DNA of 64,000 nucleotides from Shewanella sp. ANA-3 (GTDB taxonomy: Bacteria > Pseudomonadota > Gammaproteobacteria > Enterobacterales > Shewanellaceae). Of this stretch, positions 1 through 9,009 are shown piece by piece. Position numbers and translations under genes: made by a program. Below the pieces are notes generated by a model. The model made no database searches and was not told the DNA's origin. It saw only the letters and a list, made by a program, of their open reading frames with translations. Each line of letters starts with the position of its first letter. The first letter of the stretch is position 1. The stretch is taken from the NCBI RefSeq assembly GCF_000203935.1, contig NC_008577.1:4340001-4404000 (forward strand), written 5' to 3'.

Positions 1-794
1 AAGGTGCGTGAATGCAACACGGGCGAGCCTAAACGCGCCAAGCGGTCGGCTTCGGCGAGGGACATGCTCTTGAGTAATTTCGCATCGTTGATCTTATTCG
101 GATCGGCGTTAAATACCCCTTCAACGTCGGTCCAAATGGTCACGCGTTCAATGTCGGCAAGGCTAGCTATTAAGCTGGCGCTAAAGTCAGAGCCATTGCG
201 ACCCAATAGCAAGGTATCGCCACGCTCGTTGGCGCAGATAAAACCGGTGATCACTAAACGCTCGTTAGGATGCGCGGCCAGTAAGGTTTGCACTTTGGTA
301 CGGGATTCTTGCACACGAATTTGCGGCACGGCGGCCTCGTCGGCCACGAGAATCGAACAGGCATCCACATGACTTGCGGCCACACCCGATTCACGCAGCA
401 GCGCTGCCATCAGGCGAGCCGACCAACGCTCACCAAAGCTCACTACATGGCTAATTTGGTAATCGTTACGGGAATCTAAAGATAATAGACTGATTAACTG
501 GGCTTTATCCGTAGTTAAACGCTCACGCAGATCCCGCGCTTGCTCATTGGATAACAGCTGCTCAATCAAGCCTTGCTGATAGCTGATAAGGACTTGCAAC
601 TCTTCCTGCCATAATTGGTTGCTATCGCGCAGGGACAATAATTTATATAAAAAGTTCGTGGTTTTACCCGCGGCAGACACCACCACCAGATCATCACTAT
701 GACCATGGGTTAACAGAATATGGGCGACTCGGCGATAACAATCGGCATCGGCTAAGCTGGAACCACCAAATTTATGTAAGTGACAACGTGCCAT
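1..794 (-). CDS. metL: Bifunctional aspartokinase / homoserine dehydrogenase II, N-terminal part (cut by window start)
   Basis: The reverse strand encodes the aspartokinase half of MetL, which phosphorylates aspartate at the entry of the methionine/threonine branch; the homoserine dehydrogenase half lies outside the window. Translation from the ATG at 794 begins MARCHLHKFGGSSLAD, with the KFGGSS nucleotide-binding motif of amino-acid kinases. Later blocks such as VVSFGERWSARLMAALL, ITGFICANERGDTLLLGRNG and TIWTDVEGVFNADP are the conserved aspartokinase core. The start has a good ribosome site (GAGGAA) and lies 11 bases after the metB stop, so metB and metL form one leftward operon as in enterobacteria, under the MetJ boxes upstream of metB. 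About 264 codons are present. Identity is firm, since metB context separates MetL from ThrA or LysC. Confidence 0.93.
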   Translation of the reverse strand, partial: MARCHLHKFGGSSLADADCYRRVAHILLTHGHSDDLVVVSAAGKTTNFLYKLLSLRDSNQLWQEELQVLISYQQGLIEQLLSNEQARDLRERLTTDKAQLISLLSLDSRNDYQISHVVSFGERWSARLMAALLRESGVAASHVDACSILVADEAAVPQIRVQESRTKVQTLLAAHPNERLVITGFICANERGDTLLLGRNGSDFSASLIASLADIERVTIWTDVEGVFNADPNKINDAKLLKSMSLAEADRLARLGSPVLHSRT

Positions 795-805
795 CTCGAA
801 TTCCT

Positions 806-1987
806 CTACTGACAAGCCGCGACGGCGGCCAATCCTGCTTGAATATCTGCAACTAAGTCGTCGGCATCTTCAATACCAACCGACAAACGTAATAGGGTGT
901 CTTTAATACCAGCTTCAAAACGCGCTTGGGGCTCCATCGCCCTGTGGGTCATAGTCGCGGGCACGGCCACAAGACTCTCAACGCCACCTAAGCTCTCGGC
1001 CACGCTGAATAAACTTAAGGCATCTAAAAAGGCGACCACTTCGGCCTCGCCGCCCTTAAGCTCAAAACTCAGCATAGCGCCAAAGCCTTTTTGCTGCTTG
1101 GCGGCAATGGCATGGCCGGGGTGATCCGCAAGGCCTGGGTAATACACTTTGCTCACCACAGGGCTGCTCGTCAGAACGTCAACAATACGCTGGGCATTGC
1201 TTTGGTGCTCGCGAATGCGCACGGCCAAGGTACGCAGACCGCGCAGGGTTTGATAACTGTCGAAGGCAGACCCAGTTAAACCTAAGGTGTTCGACCACCA
1301 ATGTAAGGTCTCACCGAGTTGAGGATCTTTGGCGATCACCGCGCCGCCCACCACATCGCTGTGACCATTGATGTACTTAGTGGTGGAGTGGATAACGATA
1401 TCGGCACCGAGTAACAGCGGTTGCTGCAAAATGGGCGAAAGGAAAGTGTTATCCACCACCACTAAAGCGCCCACTGCGTGGCTCGCCTTGGCGATAGCTT
1501 CGATATCGACGACTCGCAGCAGAGGGTTAGAGGGGGTTTCAATCCACACCATCTTAGGTTGCTGGGCGATGGCTTGCTCAAGCGCTTGGGCGTCGGTTTG
1601 ATCGACCACCAGCAGTTTAAATTGGCCCTTTTTAGCCAAGTTAGTGAATAAACGGTACGAACCGCCGTAGCAATCGTGGGGCACCACCAGCAAGTCATCA
1701 GGGCCAAGCAACGTAGTCACTAAGGTAATGGCCGCCATACCAGTGCAAGTCACCACACCAGTTGCGCCCTTTTCCAGCTTAGCTAGGGCATCACCTAGGA
1801 TGCTGCGGGTAGGATTGCCGGAACGGCTGTAATCAAATTCGCGAGGATTTTTATGACCATCGAAGGCGTAATTCGTCGACAGGTAAATTGGCGGCACCAC
1901 AGCGCCATACTGAGTATCGCTTTCGATACCCTGACGCACTGCTAATGTGGCTAATTGACGTTCGGTCACTAATTTGCCTGCGGTCAT
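806..1987 (-). CDS. metB: Cystathionine gamma-synthase
   Basis: PLP enzyme of the Cys/Met metabolism family, 393 residues. It joins O-succinylhomoserine and cysteine to give cystathionine in methionine synthesis. The pyridoxal-phosphate lysine is K204 in HSTTKYINGHSDVVGG, and the YSRSGNPTR and ETPSNPLL blocks are family signatures. An AGGAG ribosome site precedes the ATG. The gene is first in a metBL operon and its 5' region contains two clusters of MetJ operator half-sites, so repression by MetJ-S-adenosylmethionine is expected. The closely related beta-lyase or O-acetylhomoserine enzymes are less likely given the metL/metJ neighbours. Confidence 0.93.
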   Translation of the reverse strand: MTAGKLVTERQLATLAVRQGIESDTQYGAVVPPIYLSTNYAFDGHKNPREFDYSRSGNPTRSILGDALAKLEKGATGVVTCTGMAAITLVTTLLGPDDLLVVPHDCYGGSYRLFTNLAKKGQFKLLVVDQTDAQALEQAIAQQPKMVWIETPSNPLLRVVDIEAIAKASHAVGALVVVDNTFLSPILQQPLLLGADIVIHSTTKYINGHSDVVGGAVIAKDPQLGETLHWWSNTLGLTGSAFDSYQTLRGLRTLAVRIREHQSNAQRIVDVLTSSPVVSKVYYPGLADHPGHAIAAKQQKGFGAMLSFELKGGEAEVVAFLDALSLFSVAESLGGVESLVAVPATMTHRAMEPQARFEAGIKDTLLRLSVGIEDADDLVADIQAGLAAVAACQ

Positions 1988-2010
1988 CGGGAACTCCTAA
2001 GTTCGCAAAG

Positions 2011-2089
2011 AGATGTCTGGACGTCTAAATGTACCTAAGCCCAGTGGCATCGTCAATAGGCGTTAAGACGTTTAGACGTCTAAACATAA
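2011..2089. promoter_or_regulatory. MetJ operator (met boxes) between metB and metJ
   Basis: Two groups of tandem 8-bp boxes close to the MetJ consensus AGACGTCT are visible: AGATGTCT-GGACGTCT at 2011-2026 and AGACGTTT-AGACGTCT-AAACATAA at 2066-2089. They sit in the divergent metB/metJ intergenic region and should allow cooperative MetJ binding that represses metBL and metJ itself. The consensus is established for E. coli MetJ, and the metJ encoded next door keeps its DNA-contacting beta strand. Confidence 0.85.
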
Positions 2090-2191
2090 AGAAATCTGTT
2101 TGCAATCACTAAGAAATAGTAGCAATAATTTGACTGTTATCTGTAAGGGTTTAAAATCTGCCCCGAATTTAGCGTTATAACAGGTGAGTCA

Positions 2192-2506
2192 ATGACTGAA
2201 TGGAATGGGGAATACATCAGCCCCTATGCTGAACATGGCAAGAAGAATGAACAAGTAAAGAAAATTACTGTGTCTATTCCGCTCAAAGTGCTAAAAGTCC
2301 TCACGGATGAACGTACCCGTCGTCAGGTGAACAACCTGCGCCACGCCACCAATAGCGAACTCTTGTGTGAAGCATTTTTGCATGCCTACACCGGCCAGCC
2401 TCTGCCTAATGATGCCGATCTGTCGAAAGATAGCCCAGACAGCATTCCCGCCGAAGCGAAACGGTTGATGGACGAAATGGGGATCGAGTGGGAAGATATG
2501 GAATAA
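2192..2506 (+). CDS. metJ: Methionine repressor MetJ
   Basis: Ribbon-helix-helix repressor of the methionine regulon, 104 residues against 105 in E. coli. It binds tandem met boxes as cooperative dimers when loaded with S-adenosylmethionine. The strand KKITVSIPLKVLKVLTDER contains the base-contacting lysine and threonine, and RRQVNNLRHATNSELLCEAFLHA is the conserved helical core. The acidic C-terminus diverges, which is normal for the family. It is divergent from metB across the met boxes, so autoregulation is likely. Start and length match the family exactly. Confidence 0.97.
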   Translation: MTEWNGEYISPYAEHGKKNEQVKKITVSIPLKVLKVLTDERTRRQVNNLRHATNSELLCEAFLHAYTGQPLPNDADLSKDSPDSIPAEAKRLMDEMGIEWEDME

Positions 2507-2542
2507 CGCTCAAGCGTCCATAATCCTGCCGTAACTAATTAT

Positions 2543-2600
2543 TAGGGATCGTTAATACTCATCTTGCCTGATGGGTTAGAGTAACGATCCCTATTTTGTT
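2543..2600 (+). terminator. Terminator after metJ
   Basis: The arms TAGGGATCGTTA (2543-2554) and TAACGATCCCTA (2582-2593) are a perfect 12-bp inverted repeat, with further pairing ACTC/GAGT inside, followed by TTTTGTTTTG. This is a rho-independent terminator placed between metJ and the following gene. Confidence 0.8.
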
Positions 2601-2613
2601 TTGATGGAATCCT

Positions 2614-3357
2614 ATGTTCTCCTTGATAGATCCACAAACGCTCGCCATTGCGTCTGTGATTGTGTTTTTAGGTGCCCTCACCCAGAGTCTGATTGGCTTT
2701 GGTCTTGCCGTAGTGGCGAGTCCGCTGCTGTATATTGTCGACCCCGAATTAGTGCCCGCCCCGGTGATTGTGATGGGCTTTTCCATCGCCCTACTCACCC
2801 TACTGCGTGAACGCGGCCATTTAGAATTCAACGGCTTGCAATATGCACTGATTGGCCGCGTGCCCGGAGGTTTTATCGGTGCCAGCCTGTTGCTGTTTGC
2901 GCCACAGCCGATTCTTGGTTTAGCGATTGCAGGCATTGTGGCAGTCGCCGTGGTGCTGAGCCTGTATAAATTCAGCCTGCCAGTGAATAAAGCGACGCTA
3001 TTTGGCGCGGGCGTGGTATCGGGGATCTTCGGTAATATTGCCGCCATTGGTGGTCCGCCGATGGCGATTTTGTTAGCGGGTAAGGATGCCTCCAAATTTC
3101 GCGCCGCACTCTCAGCCTTCTTTATCTTCAGCTCGACCATAGCGATGGTCATCCTTGGGGTGACGGGCCTGCTCGAAATCAAGCATTTATGGTTATCCCT
3201 GATGCTACTGCCCTCGGTCTTTTTAGGCTATTTAGTGGCGGGTAAACTGGTGGGGAATGTGGATAAGCATAAGACCAAGATGGCAACCTTAGCCCTCTGC
3301 GCTATCAGCGCCTTAGTGCTTACGGTGAAATCTGTGATTGAGCTATTGCCGCAATAA
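2614..3357 (+). CDS. TauE/SafE-family membrane protein (probable sulfur-anion exporter)
   Basis: Integral inner-membrane protein of 247 residues with about eight hydrophobic segments and the two-fold repeat typical of TauE/SafE (DUF81): an N-terminal block with GALTQSLIGFGLAVVASPLL and an internal block GAGVVSGIFGNIAAIGGPPMAI. Family members are linked to export of sulfite, sulfoacetate or related anions, but substrates are rarely proven. Here it stands alone between terminators, next to metJ on one side and the convergent psrABC sulfur-respiration genes on the other, which makes a sulfur anion an attractive but inferred substrate. The ATG at 2614 has only a weak GGAAT ribosome site. Confidence 0.8.
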   Translation: MFSLIDPQTLAIASVIVFLGALTQSLIGFGLAVVASPLLYIVDPELVPAPVIVMGFSIALLTLLRERGHLEFNGLQYALIGRVPGGFIGASLLLFAPQPILGLAIAGIVAVAVVLSLYKFSLPVNKATLFGAGVVSGIFGNIAAIGGPPMAILLAGKDASKFRAALSAFFIFSSTIAMVILGVTGLLEIKHLWLSLMLLPSVFLGYLVAGKLVGNVDKHKTKMATLALCAISALVLTVKSVIELLPQ

Positions 3358-3401
3358 TTACCGCAATAATCCCCTTCCAATCGCTGCCAATTGCCGCCAT
3401 A

Positions 3402-3427
3402 AAAAAGCACCGTTACCGGTGCTTTTT
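3402..3427. terminator. Bidirectional terminator between the TauE/SafE gene and psrC
   Basis: AAAAAGCACCG-TTAC-CGGTGCTTTTT is a perfect hairpin flanked by A and T runs, so it can act for both convergent transcripts. Confidence 0.88.
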
Positions 3428-3479
3428 GCTTGCAGGGGATGTGTGACTTATCCCATCGAGATTGCAGTTCACCAGAGCA

Positions 3480-4430
3480 CTAACTTAGATAGCTTTGCCC
3501 CGCATACACAATAAAGTGTCTCAGTGCTAACACGCCGGTTAAGCTGGCGCAGGCCACCATGATCATCGCGCCCTTGCTATGGCGAGTCGCGGCAGGCAAC
3601 AGCATAAACAGCAAAGGAATACCAAAACCAATCCCGACCACGCCAATCCAGAATACGCTTGCCCACACGCCAGAGGTGAGTGATGCCAGCGCCGCAGCCG
3701 CCGCGCCGCCCTTAAAGTACAAGGCGCAGAACAACATAAACAGGAACATGATTTCGATGGCCATCACTGGCAGCTCTAAGCCATGCATTTTGGCTAAGGT
3801 CTTGTCGTGGCTATCGGTCTTGAACATCACCAGCGCCAGCACCGCATTGGCGGCAGCGCCAGCCGATAAACCAGAGACTAAGAACAGCGCCGGCAATACC
3901 GCAGTGTTCAGCATTGGATAGGCATTCATGGCCGAAATTAAGAAGCCTGTGTAAGCGCCTACACCAATCGCGAGGATAAACAGCAGCACTTCAATCAGCT
4001 TTCTAAAGGGCATCAGCAGCTTAGCGATAGGCACTAAAAAACCTAAGCCCCACTTTGGCAGTTCGTCACGCAGCACAAGAATCGCGTAGGCAAATGCCAA
4101 GGGTGAGTAAGCCAGTAGCGCTAATACCCCAATCGCCATAACGGACTGGAAGTTATAGTTGATTAAAATCAGCCAGAAGTGGAAAGGCTTCGTTAAATCA
4201 AACACTAAACATGCCAAGCCTAGGCAAATGGCCACAGGGCCAATAATGGCGGCGGCCTTGAGAATACTGGTCTCCCCCTGCGCTTGCTCCTTATTAAACC
4301 AACGCAAACCGATACCAATCAGCAAACTTCCGGCGGATAAGCCCGCCATAAACAGATACACGGCGATGATCCAATGCCAAGTGACGGGATCATATTGCGC
4401 CATATCGCCCCAAGTATTGTTCATAATCAA
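3480..4430 (-). CDS. psrC: Polysulfide/thiosulfate reductase membrane anchor, NrfD family
   Basis: NrfD/PsrC-type quinol-oxidising membrane subunit, 316 residues, with about eight transmembrane helices beginning at WHWIIAVYLFMAGLSAGSLLIG near residue 18, a typical NrfD opening. In Wolinella and Shewanella this subunit passes electrons from menaquinol through the iron-sulfur subunit to the molybdenum catalytic subunit in the periplasm. Its start overlaps the end of psrB by four bases (ATGA), indicating translational coupling in psrABC. No haem-binding pattern is evident, as usual for the family. Assignment to a sulfur reductase rather than another NrfD complex comes from the catalytic subunit. 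Confidence 0.87.
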   Translation of the reverse strand: MIMNNTWGDMAQYDPVTWHWIIAVYLFMAGLSAGSLLIGIGLRWFNKEQAQGETSILKAAAIIGPVAICLGLACLVFDLTKPFHFWLILINYNFQSVMAIGVLALLAYSPLAFAYAILVLRDELPKWGLGFLVPIAKLLMPFRKLIEVLLFILAIGVGAYTGFLISAMNAYPMLNTAVLPALFLVSGLSAGAAANAVLALVMFKTDSHDKTLAKMHGLELPVMAIEIMFLFMLFCALYFKGGAAAAALASLTSGVWASVFWIGVVGIGFGIPLLFMLLPAATRHSKGAMIMVACASLTGVLALRHFIVYAGQSYLS

Positions 4431-5005
4431 ATCCCCCCTCTTTTGGTAGGAACGCGATATACCCTAGGCTTGGTGCCTAAATGGGTCTTATCTTGGTAAG
4501 TGATCTTAGTGTTTAGTAGCATAGCGACCTCACTCTGTGGATCGTTGGCATCGCCAAAGACTAAGGCATCGGTCGGACATACAGTCACACAGGCGGGCTC
4601 TTCACCCCGGGCCAAACGCGTGTCCTTACAGAAGTTACACTTATCAGCCACTTTGGTTTCTGGGTTCATAAAACGTACCTTGTAGGGACACGCCGCCACG
4701 CAGTACATACAACCCACACACTTATCGCCATGGATGGAGACAATGCCATCCTCGCCCACATAGGCCGCGCCCGTTGGGCACACCTTCACACAAGGTGCAT
4801 CTTCACACTGCTGACACGACACCCTGTGGTACTTAAAGTGCAGGTGTGGCATTTCGCCATAGGGTCCTTCGACTCTCACCTGCAAACGGGTCACCCCTTC
4901 TGGAACGCCGTTTTCACTGCGGCAGGCCACGTTACAGGCTTGGCAGCCGATGCACTTGTTCTCATCGTGCACCATCACATATCTTTTCGTCATTTGAGCC
5001 TCCAA
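4427..5005 (-). CDS. psrB: Polysulfide/thiosulfate reductase iron-sulfur subunit
   Basis: Ferredoxin-like electron-transfer subunit with four [4Fe-4S] cysteine sets: CIGCQACNVAC, CQQCEDAPCVKVCP, CVGCMYCVAACP and CNFCKDT with ACVTVCP. At 192 residues it matches PsrB/PhsB/NrfC. It carries no signal of its own and is expected to travel with the TAT-exported PsrA. The start could be the first ATG or the ATG four codons later (MTKRYVMVH); both are close to the psrA stop, so the genes are tightly coupled. It also overlaps psrC. Confidence 0.92.
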   Translation of the reverse strand: MEAQMTKRYVMVHDENKCIGCQACNVACRSENGVPEGVTRLQVRVEGPYGEMPHLHFKYHRVSCQQCEDAPCVKVCPTGAAYVGEDGIVSIHGDKCVGCMYCVAACPYKVRFMNPETKVADKCNFCKDTRLARGEEPACVTVCPTDALVFGDANDPQSEVAMLLNTKITYQDKTHLGTKPRVYRVPTKRGGI

Positions 5006-7288
5006 TTAGCGTTTTGCCAGCGTGACGCCTGTCGTATGAATATTCATGCCACACACAGGGGCTGTTTGATGGGGCAGTAAGTTTCCGCAGTGGATACCTT
5101 TACCTGTCGCTCTAACCAACTCTTTGTTTTTAGAGCCAAAGCCCATATAGGCAAACACGGTATCGGGGCGAATGCCCGGAGTGACTAAGGCGTGGCCCTC
5201 TTCGCTACCCACGCTGCTGGTTAACCGAATCGGATCACCATTGCTGATCCCTAACTTGCCCGCCGTGACGGGATGCACCCAAATGGCGTTATCCGACATC
5301 AGGTTAGCCAGCATGGGGATATTGTGAGTCGCGCCATTGGTATGCACGGCGACCTTGCCTTGGATAAAGTACAGCTCATCGGCTTTCTTCAAATGCACTT
5401 CACGGAACTTAATCACCCCGCGTCCTGGCGCCATGGCTTCGACCTTAGCAGAGGTCAATTCAATCTTGCCGCTTGGGGTTTTAAAGCTGAGTAAACTGCC
5501 GTAGGTGCCATCTTCATCGACGGGTTTGGCATTGGCGTAAGCCTTAGTAAACTCGGCCACCATCTTAGGTTCGCGCAGCATGATGGGCTTACCAAAGCTA
5601 ACAAAACCTTCGTCCTTAATGCGGCGCAGCAGTGCGGTATCGCGATTCACCTGCAGCAGTTGCAGGGTTTCCATATTGTCCCAAGGGTAGAATTCACTTA
5701 GCCCTAGCTTATGGCCAATATCCTTAAAGATTTGCCATGAGGGCTTAGTGTCGCCTAGGGTTTCCACCACGCGTTGGCGCACATAGTAGGCTGGATTTTT
5801 ACCCGACTTGTCGGCGATTTCCTCATCGCGCTCAAGGTAAGTCGACTCGGGTAAAATCACGTCGGCATAGGCGGCGGTTTCGCTGATATACACATCGCAC
5901 ACGGCAACAAAGTCGAGCTTTTTCAAGGCTTCGACCACACGCGCCCTGTCGGTCATGGTTTGCATGGGGTTAGTACGGGACATCACCCAACCGTGTAATT
6001 GGTAGGGCACGGCACTTAAGGTCGCATCGAGGATGGTTTGGTAAACCCCGCCCGATGACCACATCATGGCGTACTGCTCTTCCACTTGGTCGATACGTTT
6101 CGCCGCAGACTTAGGCATATCTTTTACGCCGGGTTTACCCAATACGGGCGCCACGCTTTCTCCCGCCAGCTTGTTATAATCGCCAGGCTTTTGACCTAGG
6201 TAGATACCGCCCTTACGCTCGATATTGCCAATCAAGATATTGGCAGCGTACAAGGCGCGGCGCATTTCAAACTCTTCGGTGGTAAAGGTGGCTCTGTGAC
6301 CAAAATCCACCACAGCATGGGGCGCCTTGGCCGCATATTCGTGGGCGATACGGCGAATATCTTTGGCGGGCACATCGGAAACGGTTTCGGCCCACTCAGG
6401 GGTATAGGCTTTCACTTCGGCGGCGAAGGCATCAAACCCTTCCACATAGCGCTCGATAAAGGCCTTGTCGTAGAGATTATCTTCAATCAATACATGGCAA
6501 AGCGCTAAAGCCACCGCCACATCGGTGCCGGGGCGGATCGCATACCATTCATCGGCCTTATCGGCGACGATGGAGAATCTTGGCTCAAATACCACCAGCT
6601 TGGCACCTTTATCCATTTGCGCCGCCATCATGCCGCGGGTTTCGGACATGTTGATGCCTTCGTACAGGTTATGGCCGAAGTTAATGATGTATTTGGAGTT
6701 GCTTAAATCGCGCTTCACCTTAGTGCCAAACATGGCCTTAGCGGCAATCTCGTAACCACCGGGGCAAGTTGAGGCATGGGTAAAAGTATTCGGGCTGCCA
6801 AAGGCGGTGGCGAGATGGAATAAGTGTTTTTCTTGCGAACCGGATTTAGAGGAAAATGCTACCGCCTCAGGGCCATAAGCTTGCTTGATTTTATTGAGAT
6901 TATCGGCAATCAGTTGATAGGCTTCATCCCAAGAGATCTCCGCCCACTTACCCTCGCCGCGCTCGCCAACCCGCTTGAGTGGCTTCACAATCCGCTGTGG
7001 GTCGTAAAGTAAACTATGGCCAGCGCCGCCCCGGGCACAGACTTTACCACCAAAGGATTTGGCCGCCTTATTGCCGCTGATAAAAACGTTTTTACCCTCA
7101 ATCACCCGCGCCGAAATCGGGCAGCGAGTCGAACACATCTCACAGATACTGGCAATGTCTTTGCCCATACCCTTTAGCTGCTTGCTCTCTAATGCCGCTA
7201 AGCTGCCTGGCAGCAGGCTAGCCAAGGCGCACGTTGCACCGCTGGCCCCAGCGCCCTTTAAAAAGGTTCGCCTATTAAGCTCAATCAT
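5006..7288 (-). CDS. psrA: Polysulfide/thiosulfate reductase molybdopterin catalytic subunit
   Basis: Periplasmic bis-MGD oxidoreductase of the PsrA/PhsA group, 760 residues from the preferred start. That start (ATG at 7288) has a strong GGAGGTAACC ribosome site and opens MIELNRRTFLKGAG, a clear twin-arginine signal; an in-frame extension to 7339 lacks such support. The N-terminal [4Fe-4S] ligands are C49, C52, C56 and C84. The Mo-ligand position is C175 in THASTCPGGYE, cysteine being the usual ligand for polysulfide/thiosulfate reductases. The enzyme reduces polysulfide or thiosulfate to sulfide in anaerobic respiration. It is first in psrABC, followed directly by psrB. Which sulfur compound it prefers cannot be told from sequence alone. 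Confidence 0.92.
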   Translation of the reverse strand: MIELNRRTFLKGAGASGATCALASLLPGSLAALESKQLKGMGKDIASICEMCSTRCPISARVIEGKNVFISGNKAAKSFGGKVCARGGAGHSLLYDPQRIVKPLKRVGERGEGKWAEISWDEAYQLIADNLNKIKQAYGPEAVAFSSKSGSQEKHLFHLATAFGSPNTFTHASTCPGGYEIAAKAMFGTKVKRDLSNSKYIINFGHNLYEGINMSETRGMMAAQMDKGAKLVVFEPRFSIVADKADEWYAIRPGTDVAVALALCHVLIEDNLYDKAFIERYVEGFDAFAAEVKAYTPEWAETVSDVPAKDIRRIAHEYAAKAPHAVVDFGHRATFTTEEFEMRRALYAANILIGNIERKGGIYLGQKPGDYNKLAGESVAPVLGKPGVKDMPKSAAKRIDQVEEQYAMMWSSGGVYQTILDATLSAVPYQLHGWVMSRTNPMQTMTDRARVVEALKKLDFVAVCDVYISETAAYADVILPESTYLERDEEIADKSGKNPAYYVRQRVVETLGDTKPSWQIFKDIGHKLGLSEFYPWDNMETLQLLQVNRDTALLRRIKDEGFVSFGKPIMLREPKMVAEFTKAYANAKPVDEDGTYGSLLSFKTPSGKIELTSAKVEAMAPGRGVIKFREVHLKKADELYFIQGKVAVHTNGATHNIPMLANLMSDNAIWVHPVTAGKLGISNGDPIRLTSSVGSEEGHALVTPGIRPDTVFAYMGFGSKNKELVRATGKGIHCGNLLPHQTAPVCGMNIHTTGVTLAKR

Positions 7289-7679
7289 GGTTACCTCCAT
7301 CACACTCATCCACCCTAATGCGCCAGTTGGCACACGCAAACTTAGGCTTTTGTCACCGCTGCGGTTAAAGGCTAAATTCGCTCACAGGTTTTTAGTTATT
7401 TACGCCAATGCACTTGCACCAATGACCTTGGGCACGCTGGCATTTTGCTGTTCCAGAGTGATTGTTATCCCTAAAGGGGTAAGCGGATATTGTGGTAAAC
7501 CACATAGGCAAGTTGAGTGTGATCTGCGGCAACTAAAAGTTAAAAATGGTCTAAAAATTCGTGAATAGGATCAATAGAATTGGCGAGCCATTTGGGGAAC
7601 CACTCGCCAACATTTTGAGATAAAAAACGGGCTAAAAAAATCTTAAAACTGACCAAAACAAGCTCGGTAAAATAGCAGC
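7289..7679. other. Intergenic region upstream of psrA
   Basis: This gap separates psrA from the leftward pentapeptide-repeat gene. It contains an inverted repeat TTGGCGAG (7580-7587) / CTCGCCAA (7603-7610) that may end the upstream gene, though it has no strong U tract. The psrA promoter must lie here. A TGTGA half-site at 7518-7522 resembles half of a CRP site, but its partner half is poor. No other gene is seen. Confidence 0.5.
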
Positions 7680-8306
7680 TTAATCGACTAGGGTGATCTC
7701 TAAGCCATTGAGTAAACGAATGGCTTCGTCACGGCTAAACTTAGCGCCCTTGATTTTATTGTTAAAAATATCGATATCGTAATCGGTCGCCTCGGAGAAA
7801 TCCGCCTCCATCAACTCGGTGCGGCCAAATAAACTGTGGCGAAAATCGCTGTAACTAAAGTTGGCGCGATTAAACTTGCCCTCCCGGAAATCCACATCCT
7901 GCGCCTTACAGCCCTCGAGCACCATTTCATCGAGCTTAAGCCCCATAAAAGAGCTGTCGTTTAAGATGCAGGTTCTAAAGCTAAAAGGCGCCGCAAAGGA
8001 TAATCTCGGCCAAGCGGCACGAGTCCAATCTATGCCCACCAACTTACATTCTTCAAAACGCACGCCGTTAAATTGGCTTAAGGGCACCTTGAGCAGGCTC
8101 AAATTACACCCCACAAAACGGCAATCGATAAACTTGCAGTTACGGAATGTGCTGTCGCTAAACTGACAATCGTGGAATTCACACTCTTCAAACTCCAGAT
8201 CCTGCCACAGGGTTTGGCTCTCGGCTAAGGCGATAAATTGCTTTGAGAAAAAATATCGCCCCTCGGAGGCGGCGCGCGCCATCATCGGCGTTTTTACATC
8301 TGTCAT
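7680..8306 (-). CDS. Pentapeptide-repeat protein
   Basis: 208-residue protein built largely of A(D/N)LXX-like pentapeptides, for example CEFHDCQFSDSTFRNCKFID and ANFSYSDFRHSLFGRTELME, which fold as a right-handed quadrilateral beta helix. Qnr and McbG belong to this superfamily and protect DNA gyrase, and Shewanella chromosomes are known reservoirs of qnr genes. This protein does not read as QnrA: the N-terminus, the loop around LVGIDWTRAAWPRLSF and the C-terminal helix differ, so gyrase protection is only a possibility. It is monocistronic. The start ATG at 8306 has a GGTAG-like site upstream. Confidence 0.85.
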   Translation of the reverse strand: MTDVKTPMMARAASEGRYFFSKQFIALAESQTLWQDLEFEECEFHDCQFSDSTFRNCKFIDCRFVGCNLSLLKVPLSQFNGVRFEECKLVGIDWTRAAWPRLSFAAPFSFRTCILNDSSFMGLKLDEMVLEGCKAQDVDFREGKFNRANFSYSDFRHSLFGRTELMEADFSEATDYDIDIFNNKIKGAKFSRDEAIRLLNGLEITLVD

Positions 8307-9009
8307 TGACTACCTCTATCTGTGTCATCCCTACCTAGGCTAAGGGCTGATGGGCAAACTGTGTTTTTCAATTCACAAAAAATGGGCGTTAACGCAAAAG
8401 GCCACGCGGTATAGCTGCTTAGCCACTCGCTTTATTCAGACCACCTATATTACCCCGATTTACTGAGCTAACTGCATGCCTATATTGGGATTAATACCAT
8501 TCTGAGGCTTAGCGAGTCACACTTTAAACTCAAGCTTCGCGATTCCTCGGCTCGGGTTTTATGGGAAGTATTTTCTGCTGCCACATTGATCCCTGACCAA
8601 ATTTACACCGACACGCCGCACAGATGTGCATAAATAGCCGTGGAAAATTTTGCGAATAAAGGTAAAATGGCGCCACTTTTCGCGGCTGTCTAACAAGGTT
8701 CTCTCGGATTAATGGTTAGCCTTTTCGAGCAAAATGGCACGGGGTTTCCCCGCTTGAACAGACCAGATTCTCTCTGGCGCCAACCTTGCTCTGCGTGCTA
8801 TTTTTACCCCTTATCCCGACCTTCTCTCTCCTGCCTATCGCCCGAAAATATCCTATTCGCTTTACGTTTTAACCTCACCAATCTCTTGTGCGCACTGAGC
8901 GATAAGCTATTGGTCAATAATAAAAAGGTGGCAAAGCATTTACGGCTTATGCACACCGCAACGAATAAAAAACTTGTCCCTACACTCTCTATCCAAAGGA
9001 ATACTCGTC
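8307..9009. other. Long intergenic region between the pentapeptide gene and purC
   Basis: About 700 bases with no convincing coding content. It must hold the divergent promoters for the pentapeptide gene and purC. I looked for a PurR-type operator (ACGCAAACGTTTGCGT) before purC and found no good match. An open frame at 8712-9023 overlaps the purC start out of frame and has no family resemblance. Confidence 0.5.

Noticed and set aside
2559..3182. Reverse-strand open frame of 207 codons opposite the TauE/SafE gene
   Set aside because: Its composition is the mirror of a hydrophobic membrane protein; the forward gene has clear family motifs.
7511..7533. Possible CRP site before psrA (TGTGA half-site)
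   Set aside because: Only one half matches; the opposite half has two of five bases. Anaerobic or CRP control is plausible from other Shewanella but not shown here.
7680..8306. Calling the pentapeptide-repeat gene a qnr quinolone-resistance gene
   Set aside because: It shares the repeat fold only; N-terminus, loops and C-terminus do not match QnrA as I know it.
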